From Petrosia ficiformis (lineage: Eukaryota; Porifera; Demospongiae; Haplosclerida; Petrosiidae), in contig OX345642.1 in the NCBI GenBank assembly GCA_947044365.1, forward strand, positions 6,673,507 through 6,737,506: a DNA stretch of 64,000 nt, written 5' to 3'. The notes under the pieces are model-generated. The model searched no databases and was not told the origin of the DNA. It saw only the letters and a list, made by a program, of their open reading frames with translations. A program made the translations under genes and the position numbers. Position 1 is the first letter of the stretch. The number at the start of each line of letters is the position of its first letter. Positions 1 through 25,700 of the stretch are shown here, in pieces.

Positions 1-182
1 TAACTTAATACTAGGCATCAGGTGAAGGCCGGGGTAATGAAACCACCAAAGACACCTACACCAAACCTAAGCATATACATGATTGGGGGCATGCTCCAAG
101 GAGAAGTTTAATTTTAGACGTTTTGAGATCGCATTTTCAGGCAAATATTTGACAGGTTTGATACCACAAATTAACAGTTATG

Positions 183-1308
183 TCATTAGTGATTAACACC
201 CTTCCTATGTAAATACACTGTACAGTAATGACCTTCTGTCAGCACCTATTTACAGTCAGCACTATATAGGCAACAGGTACCAAATTCTACTTACATGTAG
301 GTACCATTATGCTCTCAAAAATAAATCACAAATACTGCATTTAGTCATTAAAATTAATTGTAACATACCTGATGCTTGTTTATAGTTTTGGAGTGAATTT
401 AGTTAGGAATTGTTTAGTTTGGAAAAAGCACACTTAGACTATTAATTTGTAGTAACTATGTGACCTCACGACCTTTGGTAAAAGGTATTTTGACCACAAA
501 GTTTACACTATTATGCTGGCATAATGCTTCCTGTTTTGATAAACTCAAAGCATGTCCCTATATATTCAGCACTCAACAGTTTCAAAAATAGATATACATC
601 ACTGTTTGATTTTAAAGAGAACTAACTCCATTAGGTATACCTTTTATGTTGAAAGTAGCAAATTAATAATTTACTCCCACCCCCAATATTGGTAAAGACT
701 GAAGTCGGTGACCCCTCCCATTAGTGATTAACACCCTTCCTATGTAAATACACTGTACAGTAATGACATTAATATTGTCAGCACCTATTTACAGTCAGCA
801 ACAGGCAACAGGTACCAAATTCTGTAGGTACCATTATGCTCTCAAAAACAAATCACAAATACTGATAATGTCACATTTAGTCACTTGTAACATAACTGAT
901 GCTTGCATATAGTCTTGGAGTGATAGGAATTGTTTAGTTTGGAAAAAGCACATTTAGACTATTAGTAACTATGTGACCTCACGACCTTTGGTAAAAGGTA
1001 TTTGACCACAAAGTTTACATTCCACATACTACTATGTACTATGTACTATATACTATATACTATGTACTATATACTATGTACTATGCTGGCATAATACTTC
1101 CTGTTTTGATAAACTTAAAGCATGTCCCTATATATTCAGCACTCAACAGTTTTAAAAATAGATATACATGTACATCACTGTTTGATTTTAAAGAGAACTA
1201 ACTCCATTAGGTATATATACCTTCGAGTGTTTATGTTGAAAGTTGCAAATCAATAATTTACTCCCACCCCCAATATTGGCAAAGACTGAACTCAGTGACC
1301 CCTCCCCC
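183..1308. repeat. Direct tandem duplication, ~540-590 bp unit
   Basis: The block starting near 183 (ATTAGTGATTAACACCC...) is repeated from about 721. The order of landmarks is the same in both: CAGCACCTATTTACAGTCAGC, GGTACCAAATTCT, ACGACCTTTGGTAAAAGG, ATGCTGGCATAAT, CATGTCCCTATATATTCAGC, and CCCACCCCCAATATTGG with CCCCTCCC at the end. The second copy carries small deletions and a private TACTATG expansion. This is a local, fairly recent duplication with no coding content. Confidence 0.85.
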
Positions 1309-3094
1309 ATCTTATGATTATGATTATATACATGAAAACACACATAGTGAATACATTATGAAATAAGTGACAAATTGAACATAATTTTATAGTCATAGTT
1401 CTGATAGTAGATTACATGTCCAATTCATGTATTGAGAGTCACTAGCATAACCTAAAATCCTCATACAGTCAAAATCAAGCAGGTACATGTATATAATTAT
1501 GTGATCAGGACTGGGAAGATCAACACTTTTGTGTGAGGCAATACCTTCCCTTTAAATACTCATCTATTTTATAACAGGAAGACAAGAAGTGGATCTTCCT
1601 ATATAACAAATTCTCTTTGAAATAGCCAAATAACAAACCTCCCAAATTGAATAACAAAGTACTAATTTCCAAGAGGCAGTCACAATAATAACTCCCTCTA
1701 CATGTAATCATCATAGGTTAAAATAACCAGACATTCTTCTGTATTGATGACTATGTAATAGTTTTCATAGGAACTGCAAAGAGCAGCTGTAACATGTTTC
1801 AGTATCTACACACAAGGTCATTACATGATACATGGAAATATTAAAGTTCATAAACAAAATACATTATACATAATATATACATGTATATACATGTATTATA
1901 CATGTATATATAGAATTTATAACAAACATAAGCTGGCACCCTTTCAGAACAGAGTTTACTAAATAATTGCACGAGTCAATCAAAACAAGTCCAATTTTAA
2001 TGATACACACTTGTCCTGTTTAAAAATGATATTTTATTGATAGTATTGTCAAGAGGGAGAATATGTAATACAAACTGTTAATACAGTAAGGTCAACATAT
2101 AAGCTATCTAGCTACTGTTGCTATGGCAACTGTAGACATACACATGTATAGTGACAAGTTACAGTTATAGTTTTTTAATTATACATTATCTTTTCTAAGT
2201 GGATGTTTTAGGAATATTTTAATCATTGATGGATCAAATCGTATTTAGACTATCTCAAAAGGATATCCCTGTTGATTTAAATAATGAATATAATGATTAC
2301 ACACATTACATATATCAATTGTATTGGGATTAATACACTAGGATAGGAAGAGAGGGATGCTCTGAGTCCTTCCTTCCTAAGTAGTATGTACAAAGAAAAC
2401 ATAAATCAATAATCATTACAGGCTTTGAAATTTATTTTTGGAATTTGAATTCATATCCTAGTGGTAATTTGATAGTATCTATAGTAACAAGATGAGTTAA
2501 TTAATTTGGTTTCCAAGCTCAGCATGGAGCTTTACCAAGTCATGATGTTATGGTCCCCCCCTCCCCTCCCAAAAAAACCCTACATCAATGCATGGCAAAC
2601 AAACCTGATCCTAATAAGGTCACTGTGATGGTTTGTGTGGGACTTAAAGGTGGAAATTTAAATTCTTAATTATACATGTAGATAACACATATATATGTAC
2701 GTGTGAGTAGTAATGGGTATTTCTAAAATGTCTTAGCAAGGTATTGTGATTAAACTATAACTAAATCAAAAGTCTGCTGTGCCATATTTAAATGAAAATT
2801 GGTAATTAATAGACCATTTTAGTTAATTAAATACAATTATGACTTTGAGCTAAGGCATTCTACAACTATAGCTGAAGTGCATGGTCATCATCATAGAACA
2901 TGTACATGCATACATTATACATCGTGTATAGTATTATATAAAGATTGAATATTAAAATTAAAGAAGGTCTAGGGGTATCGAAACTAAAAACACACAAACA
3001 GGATTGGGATGAAACAAAATTAAACCATAATTATTATAACAAGTAGACAATATGGAAGTGACTAGTTTAATTTTGTTACTAATCATGTACTGAA

Positions 3095-3480
3095 ACATGA
3101 CAATACATACACACACACCAATACATACATACATACATACATACATACATACATAAATACATACATACATACATACACCAATACATACATATACATACAT
3201 ACATGATACATAATATAATATTACAACTACACAATGTGTACATATTACATGTACTGAAACATCACTAGAACATATACATAGTACATACATACATACATAC
3301 ATACATTGTATAGTATATGTACTGTATGCAGATATGTATGTACCATAATATTACAACTACACAATGTGTACATATTACATGTACTGAACATCACTAGAAC
3401 ATATACATACATACATAGTTACATACATGTACATACATACATTGTACAGTATTGCATATATACTGTATGCACTATGCAGA
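3095..3480. repeat. TACA/CATA microsatellite with duplicated 90-bp block
   Basis: Runs of CATACATACATA alternate with two copies of a block containing ATTACAACTACACAATGTG (about 3220 and 3350). Open frames here read as Tyr/Val/Cys/Met runs and are repeat artefacts. Confidence 0.8.
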
Positions 3481-3826
3481 TATGTATGTATATACCTATA
3501 CACATAGATAATTATAAAATGTGTGTAAGTGGTATCATCATACACATTTAAGAATTATCATATATACATGTACAAAATTGTACATCACCACATTTTATAA
3601 TTTGAGAGGTAGTTAGAGGTATAGGATGGAATACGTGATGCTCTTTCAACAATGTTTGTTTTAAGCAAAGCAATTTCTACGTTTGTGAATCTAATACGCA
3701 CAATATAAAAGAAGACAGATCACAGATGTCATGGTGATCACAAACATGGCAGCTGATAGGTATATCATAACAAATGCATTACATGAACAAACACACAAAG
3801 ATATACATGTGTATATTGTACTCATC

Positions 3827-4055
3827 AGTGTTGTTTTAGTACGACAATAATGACCACTTTTAGTTATAGTATGACTAGTTTATCAAACGTTTAGTTTAGT
3901 TTAGTTATAGTTTAATTAACTAAAACGATATTAGGCTTACTAAAAGGGTTTTAGTTAGTTATAGTTATTGCTGTAATTTAGTTATAGTTTACTTAACTAC
4001 AAGTCATCAGTAAAAGGTCATTTTAGTAATAGTTATAGTTAACTAAAACAACACT
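3827..4055. mobile_element. MITE, TTTTAGTT family (copy 1)
   Basis: The element begins AGTGTTGTTTTAGT and ends with the inverse complement ACTAAAACAACACT. The interior is made of TTTAGTTATAGTT and GTTAACTAAAA palindromes. Similar copies lie at 23878-24126, 41208-41432 and 47340-47618, with a 5' fragment at 46860-46915. It encodes nothing, which is typical of a short non-autonomous inverted-repeat transposon. I did not identify the target duplication, so the superfamily is open. Confidence 0.75.
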
Positions 4056-4259
4056 ATAGTACACGTGTATATACACAATTCGAAATAGTAGTCACGCATC
4101 TTCATGTACAGATCAATGACTGAGGTACAACACATAAGTAGATATTGCTATGAATTTACTGAGGATGTGCATAATTAGTATGAGGAATAACTATAACTAT
4201 ATAATTATTATAATTATCCATTTATGGTTTGGTCTAACTGCCTCTTCTGATCAACTCAC

Positions 4260-4445
4260 TTTTACTGGTGTCCTAGCAACATTCCATTCTTTGTAATGTT
4301 CAGCTTGATATCTAGTCTGTGATGTAGGTTCAATGAAGCGGTCTGTCTTGAATCGAAGAAATATTGATGTTTTTCCAACACCTTCATTGCCAATTAGAAC
4401 AACTTTGTTGGTAGTTGGATCTACAGATTCTTCTTCATAAGACAT
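4260..4445 (-). CDS. Rab/Ras-like small GTPase, first coding exon (partial)
   Basis: This exon encodes the first 62 residues of a small GTPase. It starts at the ATG at 4445 and ends at a GTGAGT donor just below 4260. The peptide has a short acidic N-terminus, then a beta-strand KVVLIG followed by the P-loop GNEGVGKTS (consensus GxxxxGKS/T), which binds the nucleotide phosphates. Next comes FLRFKTDRFIEPTSQTRY, in the place of helix 1 and switch I. This region is not a standard Rab effector loop. The DTAG, NKxD and prenylation motifs are not visible between here and position 1, so the gene either has a long intron that leaves the window or is truncated. It is divergently arranged with HELLS. 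The G-domain call is firm; the subfamily is unknown. Confidence 0.7.
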
Positions 4446-4646
4446 AGTTCAGTTATAGATTTTAGTCTTTCTAATCCTCAGACACCTCAGTTAGTTATTT
4501 TATATAAAATTAGTTTAGTAGTAATAATTTACTAATAGGGGATTTCCATTTTTGCCAGTTCATTGCGCATGCGCACTCTCAGGCGGGACCGCGGGAATCA
4601 GAAGAAGAACATTCCTCAATCTCATATATACAAGGGGAGATCAAAG
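4446..4646. promoter_or_regulatory. Bidirectional promoter with NRF1 and E2F-like sites
   Basis: About 200 bp separate the GTPase start codon from the HELLS start chosen here. At 4564-4575 lies TGCGCATGCGCA, a perfect NRF1 palindrome. Just downstream is a GC-rich stretch, GGCGGGACCGCGGGAA (4582-4597), which contains GCGGGAA, the complement of an E2F half site. No TATA box is evident. An upstream ATG at 4569 sits inside the NRF1 palindrome and has a poor context, which supports using the ATG at 4647. That factors bind here is an inference from motif match. Confidence 0.6.
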
Positions 4647-16969
<12,323 letters not shown>

Positions 16970-17872
16970 CAAGTGGTTACCAAATTTACTGAATGAAATT
17001 CAAATAGGATTAGTTATAGTTGGGATTAAATTTGACTCAGTATTATTTCAAAATCATTTATCCTGTGACACTCATAGTATAATCATATTTATTTAAGTTC
17101 TGTTCATCAAAACTCATTTAACATTTATAATATCATATATTCAGTTTGATTTTGTGACTAAATTGGATATACTACATCAAATCAATGTTCAGTGTAACTT
17201 ATTACATTCAATTGAAGTACAATACTATTACATTGTTACTATTATTAGATTCAGTGTTACTATTATTAGACTTGTAATTTAGTATTTTTAGATTCAGTTT
17301 CTTGTTACTATTAATAGAATCATGATTTCATGTTACTATTATTAGATCCAATTAGCAACATGTTACTATTATTAGACCCAATTAGCCATGTTACTATTAA
17401 TAGAATCATGATTTCATGTTACTATTATTAGATCCAATTAGCAACATGTTACTATTATTAGACCCAATTAACCATGTTACTATTAATAGAATCATGATTT
17501 CATGTTACTATTATTAGATCCAATTAGCAACATGTTACTATTATTAGACCCAATTAGCCATGTTACTATTAATAGAATCATGATTTCATGTTACTATTAT
17601 TAGATCCAATTAGCAACATGTTACTATTATTAGACCCAATTAGCCATGTTACTATTAATAGAATCATGATTTCATGTTACTATTATTAGATCCAATTAGC
17701 AACATGTTACTATTATTAGACCCAATTAACCATGTTACTATTAATAGAATCATTATTTCATGTTACTATTATTAGATGTATTTAGCTACAAGAAACATGT
17801 TTTGTTATACAACTACATATTGATTGAATAATAATATATGCAGAAACATTCTTTTGTGGGTTCATATATATC
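16970..17872. other. Intergenic region between convergent HELLS and NEDD8, with ~87-bp minisatellite
   Basis: The 900-bp gap between the two stop codons has no gene. From about 17190 to 17775 it holds repeats of CATGTTACTATTATTAGA, CCAATTAGCAA and ATAGAATCATGATTT in ~87-bp higher units, about five copies. No canonical AATAAA was found close to either stop. Confidence 0.8.
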
Positions 17873-19840
<1,968 letters not shown>

Positions 19841-20042
19841 CTTGAATAGTCTAGAGCAGTATATTAGCAATAAAAAGAGAATCTGAATTACCCCTCCTTA
19901 TACAAATCATTAAAAAATATCCGGAGATATACGGAAATGTAAAATGACTCAGTTCATTAGTGTATGACACAGCACAGTATTATGTATCACAATAAATAAT
20001 TAATAAACAGTTATTATAAAAAAACAATGATTCAACAATTAT

Positions 20043-21129
20043 TCATCGAAGACGTAGCACTAGATGTATAGCTGATCCATTTGATAGTTGATATGATCCA
20101 ACAGTCCTCCCATTTTCCCTGCCGGGTAATTATAAACCATAATTTAATTATAATCATACTGATTAAAAGATTACTTACATTTCCGTTCCAGAATGTATTA
20201 ACCTGTGATCAAGTAAAAAATAAATTACTATAAAACTCCTGTCTCACTGATGGAGTCATATTTCGATACCTGGACCACTGATCCAACCTGACCTAGACTA
20301 GCACATGTCTTACATACCTTTGTTGATCTGGAGGGATTCCTTCCTTTTCTTCAATTTTAAATTTAACTTCCTGAATCTGTTCGGATGTATATATAAATTA
20401 CATATATATACATATAATATATATAATTATACATGTGATCATAGACAACAACGTTATGAAGTGGGACCCAAATTGGCTCTACAATTAGCCACCTTGTGTG
20501 TATACCACTGATTCAATGGAAAAACACCTTAACTACTTCTAGTGATCATAAATTAAATATACCATCTATGTATGCAATGAAACCAAACTGTGCAGCGTTA
20601 AATAAGAAACCGGCTTTAAAAGTTCAATTCAGTCAGTACTAGTGGCGGGAGCTTTATCAAAAACAGGTTTTATCATAGTGAGAATACATGGATGAGTATG
20701 GATGCTGGTTAGATATATATATATATATATATATGTTGATTATGATAGATAGATACTGATTTGAAATAGATTGATAGAATTGATCAGATCAAATATTGAA
20801 GTAGTCTGGCAAGTCAGACCCATACCTAGGCCTGTGGTATGGGTCTGACTTGCCAGACTAATATTGAAGTATGCGCACAAAAAGTCAAGTCTCTATACTT
20901 ACAGTGTCTTTTGGGTCTATCGTGATTTGCATCTACAGAAAAGCAACATAATTATAATTTATAATATAAAATCTCATATATATACATAAAATTATATAAA
21001 CTACTCTCTGAACAGTCACTGAATCAGACCCAACTCTTTCTCACCTCTTTTCCTGTAAGTTTCTGTAATAATCAATAATAAATTTAAATCATAAAACACT
21101 ATAACAATAACCTTAACTTTCAGCAACAT
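20043..21129 (-). CDS. NEDD8-like ubiquitin-fold protein lacking the terminal Gly-Gly
   Basis: A second ubiquitin-fold gene directly upstream of NEDD8 on the same strand. Exons: 21129-21112, 21062-21045, 20932-20903, 20376-20318, 20202-20179, 20118-20043. Their lengths (18, 18, 30, 59, 24, then the last exon) and phases are identical to NEDD8, so it is a tandem duplicate. The joined frame gives 74 residues that align to ubiquitin without gaps: MLLKVK, KLTGKE, ITIDPKDT, VKFKIEEKEGIPPDQQR, LIHSG, GRTVGSYQL, AIHLVLRLR and then TGA. It keeps Leu8, Ile44, His68, Val70, Lys6, Lys11, Lys27, Lys29 and Lys33. Position 48 is Thr and position 72 is Arg, as in ubiquitin. The stop replaces Gly75, so no diglycine exists for activation or conjugation. 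The open frame and good splice sites argue against a dead copy. The first donor, GTTATT, is unusual. Function unknown; a non-covalent ubiquitin or NEDD8 mimic is one possibility. Confidence 0.82.
20444..20665 (+). mobile_element. Diverged TTTTTGATA-family MITE
   Basis: ATGAAGTGGGACCCAAATTG, GGCTCTACAATTAGCC, and later TTAAATAAGAAACCGGC and TTTATCAAAAAC follow the order of the family at 8315 but with many differences. It lies in intron 3 of the Gly-Gly-less ubiquitin-fold gene. Confidence 0.45.
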
Positions 21130-22770
21130 TGTTCAGCCAGTCTAACATTTAAAACTCCTCCCATCAGATCAACTATATATACATAATAATTATACATGAA
21201 TATAATTTCCAGCAGAAGTAAAGGTGAGTTTTCATCAAGGTACCAAGTAATTTAGACTCATCAAATGTCCCCCCAGTCTCATTCCCCCACAAAAATCTTA
21301 AGTAAAAGTTTTGCTCTGAGAGAAGGTTTTATTGATAGAGACGAATTCTCAATATATTAGGTGCAGTGTAAATACAAGACTCATGAATATTTTATGATCA
21401 AGAACAGAATTAATGGTTCATCAAAATAATACACATATTAGTGAGTCTAAGTGTGACCTATAGTCACCATTTTACATAACTCTACATGCAGTACAAAAGG
21501 GTTAGATTTTAACTGTTTGTGATAAAAATGTTAGGCCCCTCTGAGGAGGCCAACAAAAAATTAATTTAGACTCATCAAGTGTCCTCCCCCACGGAAATCT
21601 TTAGTAAAAGGCGAAAGATTTATTCGTTCTGAGGGAAGACCAGAGATGACTTTTAGTTGGCACAGTCCTCAGCTTATATATCCAGTAGAGGTGCAGAACT
21701 CTTGTGGGTTTGCAATTATAATGATATTCACACTTCTATTGACCACAAAGAGGATGTTAATGATAATAATTGTCATACCTTTTATGTTGTTTCCTGGATT
21801 CCTTATTATATATATAACATAACTCTCCTTCAACATTTGTAGATACAAATACTAAGCACAAAGTTGAAGCAGTTTTAAACTGCAAGTTTACTCAAATCAT
21901 TAGTACAATATCTAAGTTTGTAGCTTTGATAACATATACAACCAATCCTATACTTGTACTACTGTATTCATAATTGCAATGTAAAGAGATTTATTTTTCT
22001 GAACTTACTTAAACTTCTATATTTGTAGGGAGCAAACCATGAAGCACAAAGTGCCATGCTCCTGTGGTTTAGTTATGGATTGCACTGACAAATAACATCT
22101 CTTTTTAATTAATTTGAAATTTTAAGCAACTTTGAAACTAGCTAGGTGTTTATACTTTGTGAAACCGATGAGTAAAGTGTTAACTATTCATCACGAGAGA
22201 TTCCAAAAATATTATTATAAATTCAGAGTTATGGTAAATTATGTCTGATTAACACCCTCTTTGTGGTTTCAATAATGAATATTATTATATAACAAACCCA
22301 CAAGAGGATGGTGCCTACTGTGGATATATAAGTCAAGCATTTGAACACTGTAAATTTATCTCTGGTCTTCCCTCAAAACGAATAAATCTTTCGCCTTTTA
22401 CTAAAGATTTCCGTGGGGGAGGACACTTGATGAGTCTAAATTAATTTTTTGTTGGCCTACTCAGAGAGGCCTAAATTTTCATTACAAACAGTTAAAATCT
22501 TTAATATCATAGTATGGGTAAAAACATTGCTGATCCCGGCAATTAATTATGAACCCTTTCTAATAATAAGGTAGGCAAACATGAATGGCACATAAAAAGC
22601 ATACCAATAACTGTTTTGTTTGTGGTTGACTTAACTTATGCAGGTTCCGTTTTTGAAAGCTAATTCATTAGAAATTACATCCACCTGTGGCTGCTTTGCT
22701 TAGCCGGATAATAATTATTATCAATTATTTTTATGAAACAGTACATAATAATAATATTAGAAACAGCTGT
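21130..22770. other. Intergenic region upstream of the ubiquitin-fold pair
   Basis: The 1.6 kb between the start of the Gly-Gly-less gene and the stop of RPGRIP1L contains no gene. It is mostly a long foldback element (21530-22485) and a degenerate related stretch (about 21237-21360). The promoter of the Gly-Gly-less gene must lie close to or within these repeats. Confidence 0.7.
21530..22485. mobile_element. Foldback element with ~240-bp inverted arms
   Basis: The left arm starts TTAGGCCCCTCTGAGGAGGC and reads AATTTAGACTCATCAAGTG, TCCTCCCCCACGGAAATC, CGAAAGATTTATTCG, ACCAGAGATGA and CTTGTGGGTTTG. The right arm (about 22250-22485) is its inverse complement and ends GAGAGGCCTAAA. A left-arm-only copy lies at 23300-23540. 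No transposase is visible in the ~480-bp centre. Confidence 0.75.
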
Positions 22771-25700
22771 TTACGAGTTCTGTATTTGTCTTAGTGAATC
22801 AAGTCCCTCTATCACAATAGTTAGGTATCCAATGACTTCTTCATTCTCCAGATTATGAACTAAATTAATAATAACATTATAATAACTAGTAATTACATGT
22901 ATAACAAACATGTATGGTCCATTGTTACATACCATCAACATCCTCTATAACATGATCAGTTCCTTTACTGAGTACCTATAATTATGTTAAAAATGAACAC
23001 TATATATATGTTAACACAACTGCAAGAGTACATAATTATTGGGGCGAGGCCCACACTAGTCGAGAATCTTGCTTGCGTACATACGTAAGTCAGTTCCCAC
23101 ATGTGCACGATCTGGTAAAGTAACTAACATTGTGTCCATGTGCTGTACCGGGTATGTGGCACATACATGCTCAATTGTGAAGGCTTGTCCCCACAATGTT
23201 TTACATACATCTAGTTATAATTATAATTACACTTACAGACAGATGTCATATTGTATAATGAATTGCCATAAATTCATAACAGATTTAAATTTTTGTAATA
23301 AAAATTTTAGGCCTCTCTGAGGAGGCCAACAAAAAATTAATTTAGACTCATCAAGTGTCCTCCCCCACGGAAATCTTTAGTAAAAGGCGAAAGATTTATT
23401 CGTTCTGAGGGAAGACCAGAGATGACTTTTAGTTGGCTCAGTCCTCAGCTTATATATCCAGTAGAGGTGCAGAGCTCTTGTGGGTTTGCAATTATAATGA
23501 TATTCACACTTCTATTGACCACAAAAAGGATGTTAAATAAACTACTAATTGTAAATGTATGGTTTCAGAATAGTATTGTAGATATATTAACTATTCAATA
23601 TAGTATAATACTTATACAAACCACAGAATACAACGACAATGCCAAAACACACCATATGAGACTTTAATATAACATTATTTCATGATGAAGTAACAACTCC
23701 TAGTATATTTCATATAACATTACCTCTTGTAGGTCAAGCTTAGCCATTCCTAATTCTTGACATTCTGTGTCATTCTCCTCTGTAGGATCACTTACCAATG
23801 TGATTGGAATTCTAAAAGAGTTAGACAATAACTGAGAATACTACATGTATCATGATTATGCATCATCATCCGCTAGTAGTGTTGTTTTAGTATAACAATA
23901 ATGATCACTTTTAGTTACAGTTATATGAATAATTTTTTGTAATTTTAATTATAGCTAATTAACTAAAACGGCTTACTAAAAGGGTTTTAGAGCATTATAA
24001 GCCAATTTTCATTTTAGATAGTTATAGTTATTGCAATAGATTTGTAGTTATAGTTTAGTTAACTAAAAGTCTCAATGCCTTACTAAAAGGAGTTTTAGTT
24101 ATAGTTAAAGTTAACTAAAACTACACTATATAATCAATCATGTAATATGTGACCCAAATGGCGAGGGACATGTATTATTCATTAAGTGCATATGCTCGAT
24201 AATGTGAGTCACATGGTGAGGGTATAAATGACCTTTTCTCATTATCATTGGTGGAGTTAATCATAGCCAATAGAAGACTTAAAGCTGTGATGTGAGTGTC
24301 TTGATTTATATTAAACTCTGTGTACAAATGGATGATAAGCAATTACCAATATATATACATACAGTCAACAAAGTCAAGTTAATACCACGTATATATGCAT
24401 ACACACATTGTGTCACATACACAAACACACTAACATACATGTGTACATATACACTCGATATCAAACATAGGGCCAAGTACATTGTACTTTTGAATGTACT
24501 ACAAGTACTGGCAAGTTTTGCTAAGTACAAGTACAAAATACAAGCATCGTGTTAGTACAAGTACAGAGTACAAGCATCGTGTTAGTACTTTAGTACTAGT
24601 ACAGAGTACAAGCATCGTGTTAGTACTTTAGTACAAGTACAGAGTACAAGCATTGTGTTAGTACTTTAGTACAAGTACAGAGTACAAGCATCTACAAGCA
24701 TTGTGTTAGTACTTTAGTACAAGTACAGAGTACAAGCATCGTGTTAGTACTTTAGTACAAGTACAGAGTACAAGCATTGTGTTAGTACTTTAGTACAAGT
24801 ACAGAGTACAAGCATCTACAAGCATTGTGTTAGTACTTTAGTACAAGTACAGAGTACAAGCATCGTGTTAGTACTTTAGTACAAGTACAGAGTACAAGCA
24901 TTGTGTTAGTACTTTAGTACAAGTACAGAGTACAAGCATTGTGTTAGTACTTTAGTACAAGTACAGAGTACAAGCATCGTGTTAGTACTTTAGTACAAGT
25001 ACAGAGTACAAGCATCGTGTTAGTACTTTAGTACAAGTACAGAGTACAAGCATCGTGTTAGTACTTTAGTACAAGTACAGAGTACAAGCATCGTGTTAGT
25101 ACTTTAGTACAAGTACAGAGTACAAGCATCGTGTTAGTACTTTAGTACAAGTACAGAGTACAAGCATCGTGTTAGTACTTTAGTACAAGTACAGAGTACA
25201 AGCATCGTGTTAGTACTTTAGTACAAGTACAGAGTACAAGCATCGTGTTAGTACTTTAGTACAAGTACAGAGTACAAGCATCGTGTTAGTACTTTAGTAC
25301 AAGTACAGAGTACAAGCATCTACAAGCATCGTGTTAGTACTTTAGTACAAGTACAGAGTACAAGCATCGTGTTAGTACTTTAGTACAAGTACAGAGTACA
25401 AGCATCGTGTTAGTACTTTAGTACAAGTACAGAGTACAAGCATCGTGTTAGTACTTTAGTACAAGTACAGAGTACAAGCATCGTGTTAGTACTTTAGTAC
25501 AAGTACAGAGTACAAGCATCGTGTTAGTACTTTAGTACAAGTACAGAGTTACAAGCATTGTGTTAGTACTTTAGTACAAGTACAGAGTACAAGCATCGTG
25601 TTAGTACTTTAGTACAAGTACAGAGTACAAGCATCGTGTTAGTACTTTAGTACAAGTACAGAGTACAAGCATCGTGTTAGTACAAGTACAAAGTACAGAG

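Larger units (their letters stand above)
1..4250. other. Gene-poor left flank
   Basis: I see no convincing coding exon here on either strand. It holds a large tandem duplication (183-1308), a TACTATG-type microsatellite (about 1023-1084), TACA/CATA microsatellites (3095-3480, which also include a duplicated block of about 90 bp) and a TTTTAGTT-rich MITE (3827-4055). The GTPase gene starting at 4445 on the minus strand should continue in this direction, so introns or 3' untranslated sequence of that gene may lie here. I could not find its DTAG or NKxD exons. Confidence 0.6.

Noticed and set aside
1..110. Minus-strand reading FGVGVFGGFITPAFT, stop, after a CTTAG acceptor, as the last exon of the GTPase gene
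   Set aside because: Very short, glycine-rich and without any GTPase C-terminal feature; could be chance.
4563..4646. HELLS start at a TTG (4563) or at the ATG at 4569
   Set aside because: TTG starts are not expected in animals, and the 4569 ATG lies inside the NRF1 palindrome with a weak context. The ATG at 4647 has an A at -3.
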